Part shown: one piece after another, positions 35,052 to 42,594 of the stretch
How the letters are laid out: every line of letters begins with the position of its first letter
Position numbering within the stretch: the stretch's first letter is position 1
From: Syntrophomonas sp.
GTDB lineage: Bacteria; Bacillota; Syntrophomonadia; Syntrophomonadales; Syntrophomonadaceae
NCBI GenBank assembly: GCA_016841425.1
Contig: JAENZE010000002.1
Coordinates: forward strand, 170,548-234,547
Length of the DNA stretch: 64,000 bases
Direction: 5' to 3'
Translations under genes and position numbers: made by a program
Notes under the pieces: generated by a model
What the model was told of the DNA's origin: nothing
Seen by the model: only the letters and a program-made list of their open reading frames with translations
Databases searched by the model: none

Positions 35052-35831
35052 GTGATTGCAGTTCAAGTATCAATCATAATATCCGCCTTTGCAAGACCTA
35101 ACTTGTTGAAATGGAATCTTTTTTCGATAAGCCGGCAGTCTATACCATGGGATTATGAGGTCCTGGTGATTAACGATGGGATTCCTGATGAAACCGAGCA
35201 GGTCTGCAGAGAGTTCCAGAGCACCATGAATTTAAAGTATATTTTCTCAGGTCAGAGAAACACGCAGGGCCAAACAAGATGGAGGGTACCTGGTTTTGCA
35301 TATAATATCGGAGCGCGATTAAGCGAGGGTAATATTTTTATAATATGCTGCGCTGAAATGTTTCATATCAATGATACCATTAATTACCTGGTACAGCCCC
35401 TGATAGAAAACAGCAAAATTATTGGCATTCCTACGGTTAAGGATGATAGAAACGCTCAATTTTTGCAGCACATTACTGATAATAATGGAAGTTTTGATAT
35501 AAAACTCTTTGAGAATAATAAATGTTATCTAAATGCCCACAATCCGTTTTTAATTTCTGTTCATAAGGAGGAGTTTTTTGCTATCGGCGGCTATGATGAA
35601 GATTTTACCGGTATAGCCTGGGACGATAATGATTTTACTTCCAGGTTAAAGAAGAACGGTTGCACCTATCAGCAGACCAAAGCCAGTACCATCCATCTTT
35701 ACCATCGGAGATTTGCAGGAGGGAAACGGAACCATCCAGAATATTGCTATAATGAAAAGCTTTACCGGGAAAGATCCGGGCAGATAGTAAGAAATGAGGG
35801 GCGGGAATGGGGCAGGATAACCGGCAGTTAA
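35052..35831 (+). CDS. Family 2 glycosyltransferase, paralogue of the gene at 31402
   Basis: The 259-aa protein shares most motifs with its paralogue: IIISAFARPNLLKWNL, VINDGIPDET, RWRVPGFAYNIGARL and GGYDEDFTGIAWDDNDF. Where the paralogue has SDAEMFH, this one has CCAEMFH, so the first Asp of the likely metal site is replaced by Cys. That may change metal use or abolish transfer. Start at GTG 35052 is uncertain, because the GAAGGTG ribosome site overlaps it. It closes the plus-strand part of the glycan genes; a bidirectional terminator follows. Confidence 0.75.
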   Translation: MIAVQVSIIISAFARPNLLKWNLFSISRQSIPWDYEVLVINDGIPDETEQVCREFQSTMNLKYIFSGQRNTQGQTRWRVPGFAYNIGARLSEGNIFIICCAEMFHINDTINYLVQPLIENSKIIGIPTVKDDRNAQFLQHITDNNGSFDIKLFENNKCYLNAHNPFLISVHKEEFFAIGGYDEDFTGIAWDDNDFTSRLKKNGCTYQQTKASTIHLYHRRFAGGKRNHPEYCYNEKLYRERSGQIVRNEGREWGRITGS

Positions 35832-35867
35832 AATATTTTATAAGGAATTTATGAAAAGTGTTAGATG

Positions 35868-35912
35868 AAGAACAGACCCGTAATCACCAATTTTTCGGGT
35901 CTGTTCTTATAT
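35868..35912. terminator. Bidirectional terminator
   Basis: A perfect 13-bp stem (AAGAACAGACCCG at 35868-35880, CGGGTCTGTTCTT at 35896-35908) sits between convergent genes. The stop codon of the minus-strand 2-epimerase lies in its right arm. Confidence 0.8.
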
Positions 35913-36983
35913 ACCAAGCAGTATTCTCAGTACAGTTTGACTGACATTTTCTGCTATATATTCTTCTGGTGGTTTCCAATTGCATTCCTGGTTTAATATG
36001 ATTCTTACAGCATTTACAATGAAATCCGGCTCACAGCCGCTGAGTATACTGCTTCCGCATTCTTGTGTTTCCGGTCTTTCAGTAACATCTCTTAAAGTTA
36101 CGTTGGGCACATGAAATATGCAGCATTCTTCCTGGACCGTACCGCTATCACTTAACACGCAGGCTGCTTGTCGTTCCAGGCAGACAAAATCAAATAATCC
36201 CGGGGGAGGGATAGCTATAATTTTATTCTCCTTTAGAGTATTATTCTTTATGTTAAGCCGGGATCGGGTTCTGGGGTGAAGGCTGCATATTACGGGTATT
36301 TCATATCTCTGGCGTAACAAGATAAAAGCGTCGATAAATTTATTCAGACGATCAGGAATATCAACATTTTCCGATCGATGCAAGGTTATCAGAAAATATT
36401 TTTGGGGTTCAATATTTAATAGTTTAAGAATGCGGCTGCTGTTAATATATTCCTCATGATAATCCAGTACTTCTTTGATCGGATTTCCTATTACAAAAAT
36501 TTTATTATTGGAGATACCTTCTCGAAGCAGGTTAGCACGACTGCGCTCAGTATAAGGCAGCAGAATATCACTGCAGTGGTCTACCACCCGGCGGTTTATT
36601 TCTTCTGGAACCCGGTCATCATAACAACGGTTCCCTGCTTCCATATGAAAGACTGTAATGCCCATGCGCTTAGCCGCCATAGCTGATAATGCACTGTTGG
36701 TATCTCCAAGTATCAATAGACGGTCAGGATTCTCCCGGGACATAACCTTTTCTGTTTCAGCCAGGATCATTCCTATTTGGCTCATAGTAGATTCGGCCTG
36801 GCATTTTAAAAAATAATCAGGAGAGCGCAGGCATAGTTCTTGGAAGAAAATATCAGTGAGATTAGGATCATAATTTTGTCCGGTGTGTACCAGAACGTGT
36901 TCACATAAGTGATCAAGAAGTGGAATGATTCGGCTTAGACGTATTATCTCTGGGCGAGTACCCAGTACAGTCATTATTTTCAT
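35907..36983 (-). CDS. wecB: UDP-N-acetylglucosamine 2-epimerase family protein
   Basis: The 358-aa cytoplasmic GT-B-fold epimerase has GTRPEIIRLSRIIPLL at the N-terminus, VHTGQNYD, FHMEAGNRCYDDRVPEEINRR and C-terminal SDSGTVQEECC. Standing directly behind a 4,6-dehydratase/epimerase and an RmlD-like reductase (four-base overlap), it most likely works as the C2-epimerase of an N-acetyl-L-6-deoxyhexosamine pathway (CapG/FnlC/QnlB role). It could alternatively make UDP-ManNAc from UDP-GlcNAc for the WecC-like dehydrogenase at 39170. These subfamilies cannot be told apart by eye. The last gene of a three-gene minus operon. Confidence 0.88.
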   Translation of the reverse strand: MKIMTVLGTRPEIIRLSRIIPLLDHLCEHVLVHTGQNYDPNLTDIFFQELCLRSPDYFLKCQAESTMSQIGMILAETEKVMSRENPDRLLILGDTNSALSAMAAKRMGITVFHMEAGNRCYDDRVPEEINRRVVDHCSDILLPYTERSRANLLREGISNNKIFVIGNPIKEVLDYHEEYINSSRILKLLNIEPQKYFLITLHRSENVDIPDRLNKFIDAFILLRQRYEIPVICSLHPRTRSRLNIKNNTLKENKIIAIPPPGLFDFVCLERQAACVLSDSGTVQEECCIFHVPNVTLRDVTERPETQECGSSILSGCEPDFIVNAVRIILNQECNWKPPEEYIAENVSQTVLRILLGI

Positions 36984-38044
36984 CTTAAGAGTTCTCCTTC
37001 AAAGACTAAATCATCTTCAACAGTTAGTCTATGGCGAGAGAGCAAATCTATTGTCTCTGAAAGAGATATTATAGAATTTCCAGACGTATATGCTCTATTT
37101 AATGGTTTCTTTTCAGCTTGAGGGGTGATAATCTCTGGAAGCATAGGCTGGATAACATAGTAGTCTCCGCGTTCAAAGGTATGTCCGGCTTCCTCAAGTG
37201 ATACCAGGCTTTCATGGATTTTTTCACCAGGCCTGATCCCCGTAACCAGGATGTCAACATTACGATTTTCAATGAGGGCTCTGGCTATATTAGTGATTTT
37301 TGCCGCAGGAATAATAGGAACATAAATCTCACCGGGTTTAGCCTCTTTTATTGCAGCAATAATAGTATCTACTGCACGATCCAGCGAAAGTAAAAAACGT
37401 GTCATTTCTGTGGTGGTAATGGTAACAGGACCTCCCTTTTTTATCTGCTCATGAAAAAGAGGAATGACTGACCCCCGTGAGGCCAGGACATTACCATAGC
37501 GAACACAGATAAAGCGGGTGGAAGGAATTGCAATGTTAGCGTTAATAAGAATCCTTTCCTGTATAGCTTTAGTCATACCCATAACGTTAATTGGTGTACA
37601 TGCTTTGTCTGTAGACACTCCGATAATGGTTTCAATTTCCAGCTTATGTTCTCGAACTGCCCGCACGATGTTTTCTGCACCTAGGATATTGGTTTGTACT
37701 GCTTCGTAAGGAAAATATTCGCAGGAAGGTACTTGTTTTAAGGCCGCCGCGTTTATTATGATATCTGCTTTTTCCAATGCCGAACAAACTGAATGATAAT
37801 TTCGGATGTCTCCAATTCTGAATTCCACCCGACGTTCAAAGTCATGATAGATGATTTCGTCAGTAGTATGCTTTTTCTGATGAAACTCAGTACGCATGAA
37901 GTGTTGTTTTGCTTCGTCACGTGAAAAGATTATTATTTTTTTTGGCAAGTCTTTGTCATCGGCAAGCATCCGCCGGGTGAGTACTTTGCCCAGTGAACCT
38001 GTGCCGCCTGTGACAGCAACTATTTTATCTTTAAAAACTGACAT
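36980..38044 (-). CDS. CapE/FnlA-like UDP-GlcNAc 4,6-dehydratase/epimerase
   Basis: The 354-aa short-chain dehydrogenase has the NAD site VTGGTGSLGKVL, SRDEAKQHFMR, AALKQVPSCEYFP and MGMTKAIQERI, which holds the catalytic M-x-x-x-K in place of the usual Tyr. This is the FlaA1/CapE/PseB type with the Met-Lys active site. CapE/FnlA enzymes make 4-keto-6-deoxy L-sugars from UDP-GlcNAc by dehydration and epimerisation. It has the usual C-terminal extension of the CapE group. Flanked by an RmlD-like reductase gene 12 bases upstream and the 2-epimerase gene downstream. Confidence 0.85.
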   Translation of the reverse strand: MSVFKDKIVAVTGGTGSLGKVLTRRMLADDKDLPKKIIIFSRDEAKQHFMRTEFHQKKHTTDEIIYHDFERRVEFRIGDIRNYHSVCSALEKADIIINAAALKQVPSCEYFPYEAVQTNILGAENIVRAVREHKLEIETIIGVSTDKACTPINVMGMTKAIQERILINANIAIPSTRFICVRYGNVLASRGSVIPLFHEQIKKGGPVTITTTEMTRFLLSLDRAVDTIIAAIKEAKPGEIYVPIIPAAKITNIARALIENRNVDILVTGIRPGEKIHESLVSLEEAGHTFERGDYYVIQPMLPEIITPQAEKKPLNRAYTSGNSIISLSETIDLLSRHRLTVEDDLVFEGELLR

Positions 38045-38056
38045 TTATTATCTCTC

Positions 38057-38947
38057 CTATTCATTATTGGGATATGGGGTGTTGATATAATCAATGTACA
38101 TTTGATAAATGAGTTCAGGCCATGGAGTAGGAGTATAGCCCGTGAGGCGTCGGAACTTATTGGAATTGAGCGATCTGTCGCATTTTGCAGTATCGAATGG
38201 TTCAATATTTATATGTTTACCATATTGAAGTGCGACCAGTTTAAGCAATTCATATTTGGATATCGGCTCAGCAGATACTTGATAGATGCCATTAATCTGT
38301 GAGTCAGGGATAACATAAGTGGCGATAACCTTAGCCAGTTCCACAGTGGTGACACCTGAGTATATATGGCATGTATAGCCCTGAATGCTGCCTTCTTGAG
38401 CCAAAAACCATTCCATTAATCCCAGCTTGCTTTTTAATTCATGTCCTATAATAGAAGTTCTGATGGTGAGACAGTGGGGATAGTCTACTTCACCGAGGAG
38501 CTTACTTCTGCCATAAAGGTCAACACAATTAGGGATAGAAGTTTCGGTATAGTTTCCATCCTCTCCATCAAATACACAATCAGTACTTATGTGAATCATT
38601 CGAGCGTTTATATCCTGGCAGATTAATGAGATGAGATGGGGAAAGAGTCCATTAACATAAATACTTTTTACAGGTTGAAGGGCTTCTAGTTTTTGCTTAA
38701 TAATTCCAATGCAATTTATAATAATATCCGGATTAAGACGCTTAATAATTTTCGTAACCGCCTTAAGTTTTGTTATATCTAAACCCCCAAAGATGTTGGG
38801 GGTGAGTTCAGGAAACAACTGCTGCAAGGTGGTTTGTTCCCGACATGTACCATAAACCTCATAATCAGGCAGCCGTGAAAAACAAGAAAATAGTTTATGG
38901 CCCAGCATCCCACTTGCACCCAGTATTAAAATTTTGATATTTGACAT
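38057..38947 (-). CDS. RmlD-like NAD(P)-dependent sugar-nucleotide reductase
   Basis: The 296-aa protein starts with the nucleotide-binding ILGASGMLGHKLF and has HISTDCVFDGEDGNY and YGRSKLLGE, the catalytic Y-x-x-x-K. It resembles dTDP-4-dehydrorhamnose reductase and lacks the C-terminal cupin domain of CapF. In the known L-QuiNAc route (WbvB/WbvR/WbvD type) the reductase is RmlD-like, whereas the L-FucNAc route uses a CapF with cupin, so L-QuiNAc is the better fit. ATG 38947 is chosen since the glycine motif then begins near residue 8; 22 further open codons upstream are not conserved-looking. First gene of the operon. Confidence 0.82.
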   Translation of the reverse strand: MSNIKILILGASGMLGHKLFSCFSRLPDYEVYGTCREQTTLQQLFPELTPNIFGGLDITKLKAVTKIIKRLNPDIIINCIGIIKQKLEALQPVKSIYVNGLFPHLISLICQDINARMIHISTDCVFDGEDGNYTETSIPNCVDLYGRSKLLGEVDYPHCLTIRTSIIGHELKSKLGLMEWFLAQEGSIQGYTCHIYSGVTTVELAKVIATYVIPDSQINGIYQVSAEPISKYELLKLVALQYGKHINIEPFDTAKCDRSLNSNKFRRLTGYTPTPWPELIYQMYIDYINTPYPNNE

Positions 38948-39081
38948 CTGATTATCCAGCCTTTCCGTAAGAAACGAGAAAATATACAACTCTATAAGAA
39001 TCCATATTTCCATATTTATATATTACGTGGATAATTATTACTCTGTTACTAAAGAATACCTGAGGTTTGATTGATACCAAT

Positions 39082-39098
39082 TTGAGGTGTAACCTCAA
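39082..39098. promoter_or_regulatory. Palindrome in divergent promoter region
   Basis: TTGAGGT-gta-ACCTCAA is a perfect 7-bp inverted repeat with a 3-base centre, placed between the divergent reductase and dehydrogenase genes. A partial copy of the half-site, CCTGAGGTTTG, lies 21 bases upstream. It could be an operator or a small hairpin in the leader. Confidence 0.35.
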
Positions 39099-39169
39099 TA
39101 ATTTGGCAAGAATATATTAATTTAACAAAAAAATAACTCTGATCTGCATTACTAGAAAGGGATGTATAT

Positions 39170-40426
39170 ATGGAAAAGATTTGTGTTATTGGATTGGGTT
39201 ATATTGGTTTTCCTACCGCGGTGATGCTTGCTAATAATAGTTGGCAGGTTATAGGAGTAGATATTGATGAAGATGTGGTCAATAAACTTAACCGGGGTGA
39301 AATTCATATTGGAGAGCCTGACCTGCATATGATGGCCAAAAGTCTGTTAGAAAAGAAAAGGATCACTTTAAGTCAAGTATCGGAACCAGCAGATGTGTTC
39401 ATAATCGCGGTTCCGACACCCAAAACAACAGATAATACCTGTGATTTAAGCTATGTAGACTCTGCTCTGCAAGATATTTTGCCTCATATTAGAAATGGCA
39501 ATCTGATTATAATAGAATCTACTGTACCACCTTTGACCTGCGATACCATTATTAAACCAATTCTGGAAGATAGAGGGTTTAAGGTTGGAAGAGATATTTT
39601 CTTAGCTCATTGTCCCGAACGGGTTCTGCCCGGACGCATTCTGCAGGAGATCATCGAAAACAACAGGGTTGTAGGAGGATGTACCGAAATGTGTACCCAA
39701 AAAGCAAATCTGGTATATTCTTCCTTTGTTCATGGTGAGATAATCCCCACCGATGCAAAAACGGCAGAAATGACCAAACTAATGGAAAATGCGTTCAGAG
39801 ACGTTAATATAGCTTTATCCAATGAAATGGTTAAGATATGTAATAGTCTGGGTATTAATGCCCTTGAAGTTCTTAATATGGCCAACAAGCACCCGCGGGT
39901 AAACCTGCATATGCCGGGTCCAGGGGTAGGAGGACATTGCCTGGCTATCGACCCTTATTTTATCGTGGAGAAAGCACCAGATGCGGCAAATTTAATTCGT
40001 TGGGCCAGAAAGATTAACAGTGATATGCCAGTATATATATGCGATAAAGTGATAGAGCTGATCGGAAGTTCTCCGGGGTTGAAGATAGCTGTTTTGGGCG
40101 TTAGTTACAAAGGGAACGTAGCAGATGTGAGAGAGAGTCCGGCTTTAGAGATAATATCAGCTTTAAAAATGAAAGGATTCAAAATAGCTTTATACGACCC
40201 TCTGGTGGATATGGAAGGAATCTTGCTTAGTGCCTATGATGCTGTCAAGGGTGCCGATCTATTGCTTATTCTGTCTGACCATGATGAATTTCGATATCTT
40301 GATGGTGGATTGATATGCCGATTAATGCGTAACCCCATCGTATTTGACACCAGAAACATCTTGGATGCCACTGAAAGGGAACAGCTAAACTACTATAACC
40401 TCGGTAATGTCTATGATCATAAATAA
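39170..40426 (+). CDS. wecC: UDP-N-acetyl-D-mannosamine dehydrogenase-like enzyme
   Basis: The 418-aa enzyme oxidises a UDP-HexNAc to the uronic acid with two NAD. It has the N-terminal Rossmann motif VIGLGYIGFPTA, IESTVPP, AHCPERVLPGR, the Lys of TKLMENAFRDVNIALSNE (Lys203) and the catalytic Cys257 in GPGVGGHCLAIDP. The size and motif set match WecC/WbpA. If the 2-epimerase at 35907 makes UDP-ManNAc, the product would be UDP-ManNAcA. It is transcribed alone on the plus strand and followed by a terminator; this is the last gene of the glycan cluster. Confidence 0.9.
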   Translation: MEKICVIGLGYIGFPTAVMLANNSWQVIGVDIDEDVVNKLNRGEIHIGEPDLHMMAKSLLEKKRITLSQVSEPADVFIIAVPTPKTTDNTCDLSYVDSALQDILPHIRNGNLIIIESTVPPLTCDTIIKPILEDRGFKVGRDIFLAHCPERVLPGRILQEIIENNRVVGGCTEMCTQKANLVYSSFVHGEIIPTDAKTAEMTKLMENAFRDVNIALSNEMVKICNSLGINALEVLNMANKHPRVNLHMPGPGVGGHCLAIDPYFIVEKAPDAANLIRWARKINSDMPVYICDKVIELIGSSPGLKIAVLGVSYKGNVADVRESPALEIISALKMKGFKIALYDPLVDMEGILLSAYDAVKGADLLLILSDHDEFRYLDGGLICRLMRNPIVFDTRNILDATEREQLNYYNLGNVYDHK

Positions 40427-40462
40427 TAATATTCACCAGTAAGTATAATCAATAAATTAATC

Positions 40463-40506
40463 AACCATCTTTCTAAGGCTTTGCCTCAAAAGGAAGATGG
40501 TTTTCT
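40463..40506 (+). terminator. Terminator after the WecC-like gene
   Basis: AACCATCTTTC (40463-40473) pairs with GGAAGATGGTT (40492-40502), followed by TTTTC. It separates the glycan cluster from the spoVA operon. Confidence 0.75.
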
Positions 40507-40539
40507 AATGCGTGAGTGCAGGGAAATTTTACCTTCTCA

Positions 40540-40570
40540 TGCATAAAAATATTAGGACAGGTCAATAATA
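40540..40570 (+). promoter_or_regulatory. Candidate sigma-G-type promoter of spoVA
   Basis: TGCATA at 40540-40545 and AATAATA at 40564-40570, 18 bases apart, match the sigma-G consensus (TGHATA, 17-18 bases, CATWMTA) except the first -10 base. The predicted leader is very short, about 16 bases to the TTG start. The spoVA operon of Bacillus is sigma-G dependent. Confidence 0.45.
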
Positions 40571-40592
40571 TCTTATCGGGAGGCGATTAGTC

Positions 40593-41057
40593 TTGAATGT
40601 TGATCAAAAACAGTGGCACAAGATAGAGATGCAGGAATATCAGAATTTAGTGGATCAGATCAAGCCGAAACCGGATATATTAAAAAACAGTATCTGGGCA
40701 TTTATGGTAGGTGGATTAATTTGCGGTTTTGCGCAGGTGCTGGTAAATTACCTTTTGTCTGCAGGAATGAGCAGAACTGATGCGGGCTCTGCCGTTTCCT
40801 GCATAATGATTTTCCTGGCCGCCTTTTTTACCGGGATAGGTATTTATGATGAACTGGGTAAAAGAGCAGGTGCTGGCTCTATAGTTCCTATTACGGGATT
40901 TGCCAATGCTATTGTAGCTTCGGCTATGGAATTCAAGAGAGAAGGGTACATATTCGGAGTAGGAGCCAGGATATTCAGCGTAGCTGGACCTACGCTGGTA
41001 TTTGGTTTCGCTGTGGCAGTAGTGGCTGGCTTGATTAAAGTGTTCTTAAGTACCTAA
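40593..41057 (+). CDS. spoVAC: SpoVAC, spore DPA channel protein
   Basis: SpoVAC is the mechanosensitive membrane component that moves dipicolinic acid across the inner spore membrane. The 154-aa protein has a soluble N-terminus (to about residue 32) and four or more helices with the family patterns SIWAFMVGGLICGFAQ, AFFTGIGIYDELGKRAGAGSIVPITGFANA and VAGPTLVFGFAVAVVAGLI. It starts at TTG 40593 behind GGGAGG. spoVAD follows after 36 bases. Confidence 0.95.
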   Translation: MNVDQKQWHKIEMQEYQNLVDQIKPKPDILKNSIWAFMVGGLICGFAQVLVNYLLSAGMSRTDAGSAVSCIMIFLAAFFTGIGIYDELGKRAGAGSIVPITGFANAIVASAMEFKREGYIFGVGARIFSVAGPTLVFGFAVAVVAGLIKVFLST

Positions 41058-41093
41058 CAAGGCCATGAAAAATCAATGTGAAGGTGGAATATG

Positions 41094-42104
41094 ATGCCTG
41101 GTTTTAAAAAGAAAGGAAGCCAAACCGTGGTTTTTGAAAAGGCGCCGGTTATCACTTCCTGGGCTTCCATTGTTGGACCCAAGGAAGGTGAAGGACCATG
41201 GGGGAAGGATTTTGATAGGGTACTGGATGACTATATGTTTGGCGAAGACACCTGGGAAAAAGCTGAGAAAAAAATGCTGCGGGAATCGGTTAAATTAACC
41301 CTGGATAAAAGGAACTTACAGGTTGATGATACAGAAATCATACTGGCTGGAGACTTATTAAATCAGACTGTATCCTCCAATTATGCAGCCCGGGAACTGG
41401 CTCGTCCTTTTCTGGGACTATACGGTGCCTGTTCTACCATGGCTGAAGCATTGCTGGTAGGGGCTATGTTCATAGATGGCAATTTTTTCAATCGTTTAGT
41501 ATCGGCTACCTGCAGTCATCATTATGCTGCATCCAGGCAGTATCGTTTTCCTACTGAACAAGGAACTCAACCTACACCCAGCACCCAGTGGACAGCTACT
41601 GCTGCCGGGGCAGTAGTTCTGGAATGGGCTGGAGTAGGACCAAGGATAACCGCCGGTACTATCGGCAAAGTAATTGATATGGGACAGAGTGATGTGGCTG
41701 ACATGGGAAGCGCCATGGCCCCAGCAGCAGCTGATACCCTGAAAACGCATTTAAATGATCTGGAACGCTTTCCGGATTATTATGATCTGATTATCACCGG
41801 CGACCTGGCCAGGGTAGGAATGGCCATAGCAGAACAGTTATTTATTAAAGATGGATTGATGCCCAGGCCGAATTACAGCGATTGCGGAGTATTATTGTAT
41901 GATGAGAACCAGGATGTGGATGCCGGTGGATGTGGATGTGGCTGTTCGGCTGCCATGTTGTGCGGTCCTTTGCTAAAAAAGATGCAAAACGGAGAGATCA
42001 ATAAGATGCTTCTGATTGCTACCGGTGCTCTGATGAGTCCAACTATGGCATTCCAGGGCGAAAGTATACCTGGGATTGCTCATGCTGTAGCCATTGAAAA
42101 CTGA
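41094..42104 (+). CDS. spoVAD: SpoVAD, DPA-binding spore protein
   Basis: SpoVAD is a thiolase-fold peripheral protein on the inner spore membrane that binds Ca-DPA. The 336-aa product has the familiar VFEKAPVITSWASIVGPKEGEGPWG start, GLYGACSTMAEALLVG, CSHHYAASRQYRFPTEQG and a Cys/Gly stretch DAGGCGCGCSAAMLCGP near residue 285. The central Cys of GACSTM corresponds to a thiolase nucleophile position, though SpoVAD is not known to catalyse. Two adjacent ATGs (41091 and 41094) are possible. Confidence 0.96.
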   Translation: MPGFKKKGSQTVVFEKAPVITSWASIVGPKEGEGPWGKDFDRVLDDYMFGEDTWEKAEKKMLRESVKLTLDKRNLQVDDTEIILAGDLLNQTVSSNYAARELARPFLGLYGACSTMAEALLVGAMFIDGNFFNRLVSATCSHHYAASRQYRFPTEQGTQPTPSTQWTATAAGAVVLEWAGVGPRITAGTIGKVIDMGQSDVADMGSAMAPAAADTLKTHLNDLERFPDYYDLIITGDLARVGMAIAEQLFIKDGLMPRPNYSDCGVLLYDENQDVDAGGCGCGCSAAMLCGPLLKKMQNGEINKMLLIATGALMSPTMAFQGESIPGIAHAVAIEN

Positions 42105-42144
42105 ACAAAGAGATATGATAGATTTTTGGAGGTGAAAGCAAATT

Positions 42145-42504
42145 ATGACACCACTCTATATGGCTTTTTTGGGGGGCGGCTTATTATGCCTGATAGGTCA
42201 ATTAGTCATGGATCTTACCAAAGCCAATATTACTCCCGGGCATATACTGGTGGGTTATATTTCGATAGGTGGTATCTTAAGTGCTTTTGGGCTTTATCAA
42301 CCACTAGTGGATGCGGTAGGGGCCGGGGCTACTATACCACTGTCGGGATTTGGCCACCTTCTGGTTCAGGGAACTTTGAAAGCCGTCGATAGCAATGGGA
42401 TACTGGGTGCGTTTAGTGGAGGAGTTGAGGCAGCAGCAGCAGGTATCACCTGTGCTATCGTTTTTGGCTATGTTGCAGCAGTACTATTCAATCCCAAGGG
42501 TTAG
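42145..42504 (+). CDS. spoVAE: SpoVAE (SpoVAEb type)
   Basis: The 119-aa membrane protein has about four helices and the family segments GGGLLCLIGQLVMDLTKANITPGHILV, VDAVGAGATIPLSGFGHLLVQGTLKA and FGYVAAVLFNPKG. Together with SpoVAC and SpoVAD it makes the minimal conserved channel set. ATG 42145 follows GGAGGTG. It is the SpoVAEb form that clostridia keep; spoVAA, spoVAB and spoVAEa are missing here. Confidence 0.95.
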   Translation: MTPLYMAFLGGGLLCLIGQLVMDLTKANITPGHILVGYISIGGILSAFGLYQPLVDAVGAGATIPLSGFGHLLVQGTLKAVDSNGILGAFSGGVEAAAAGITCAIVFGYVAAVLFNPKG

Positions 42505-42594
42505 GGAGACATAACAATTGGGATTCTCACTGCGGTAGTCATGTGCACCCGGAAACAGACTTTTTCGGAGGGAACTATTTAACAAACTAAAGAG

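Noticed and set aside
42126..42392. Alternative-frame ORF overlapping spoVAE
   Set aside because: The SpoVAE frame has family motifs and the proper ribosome site spacing.
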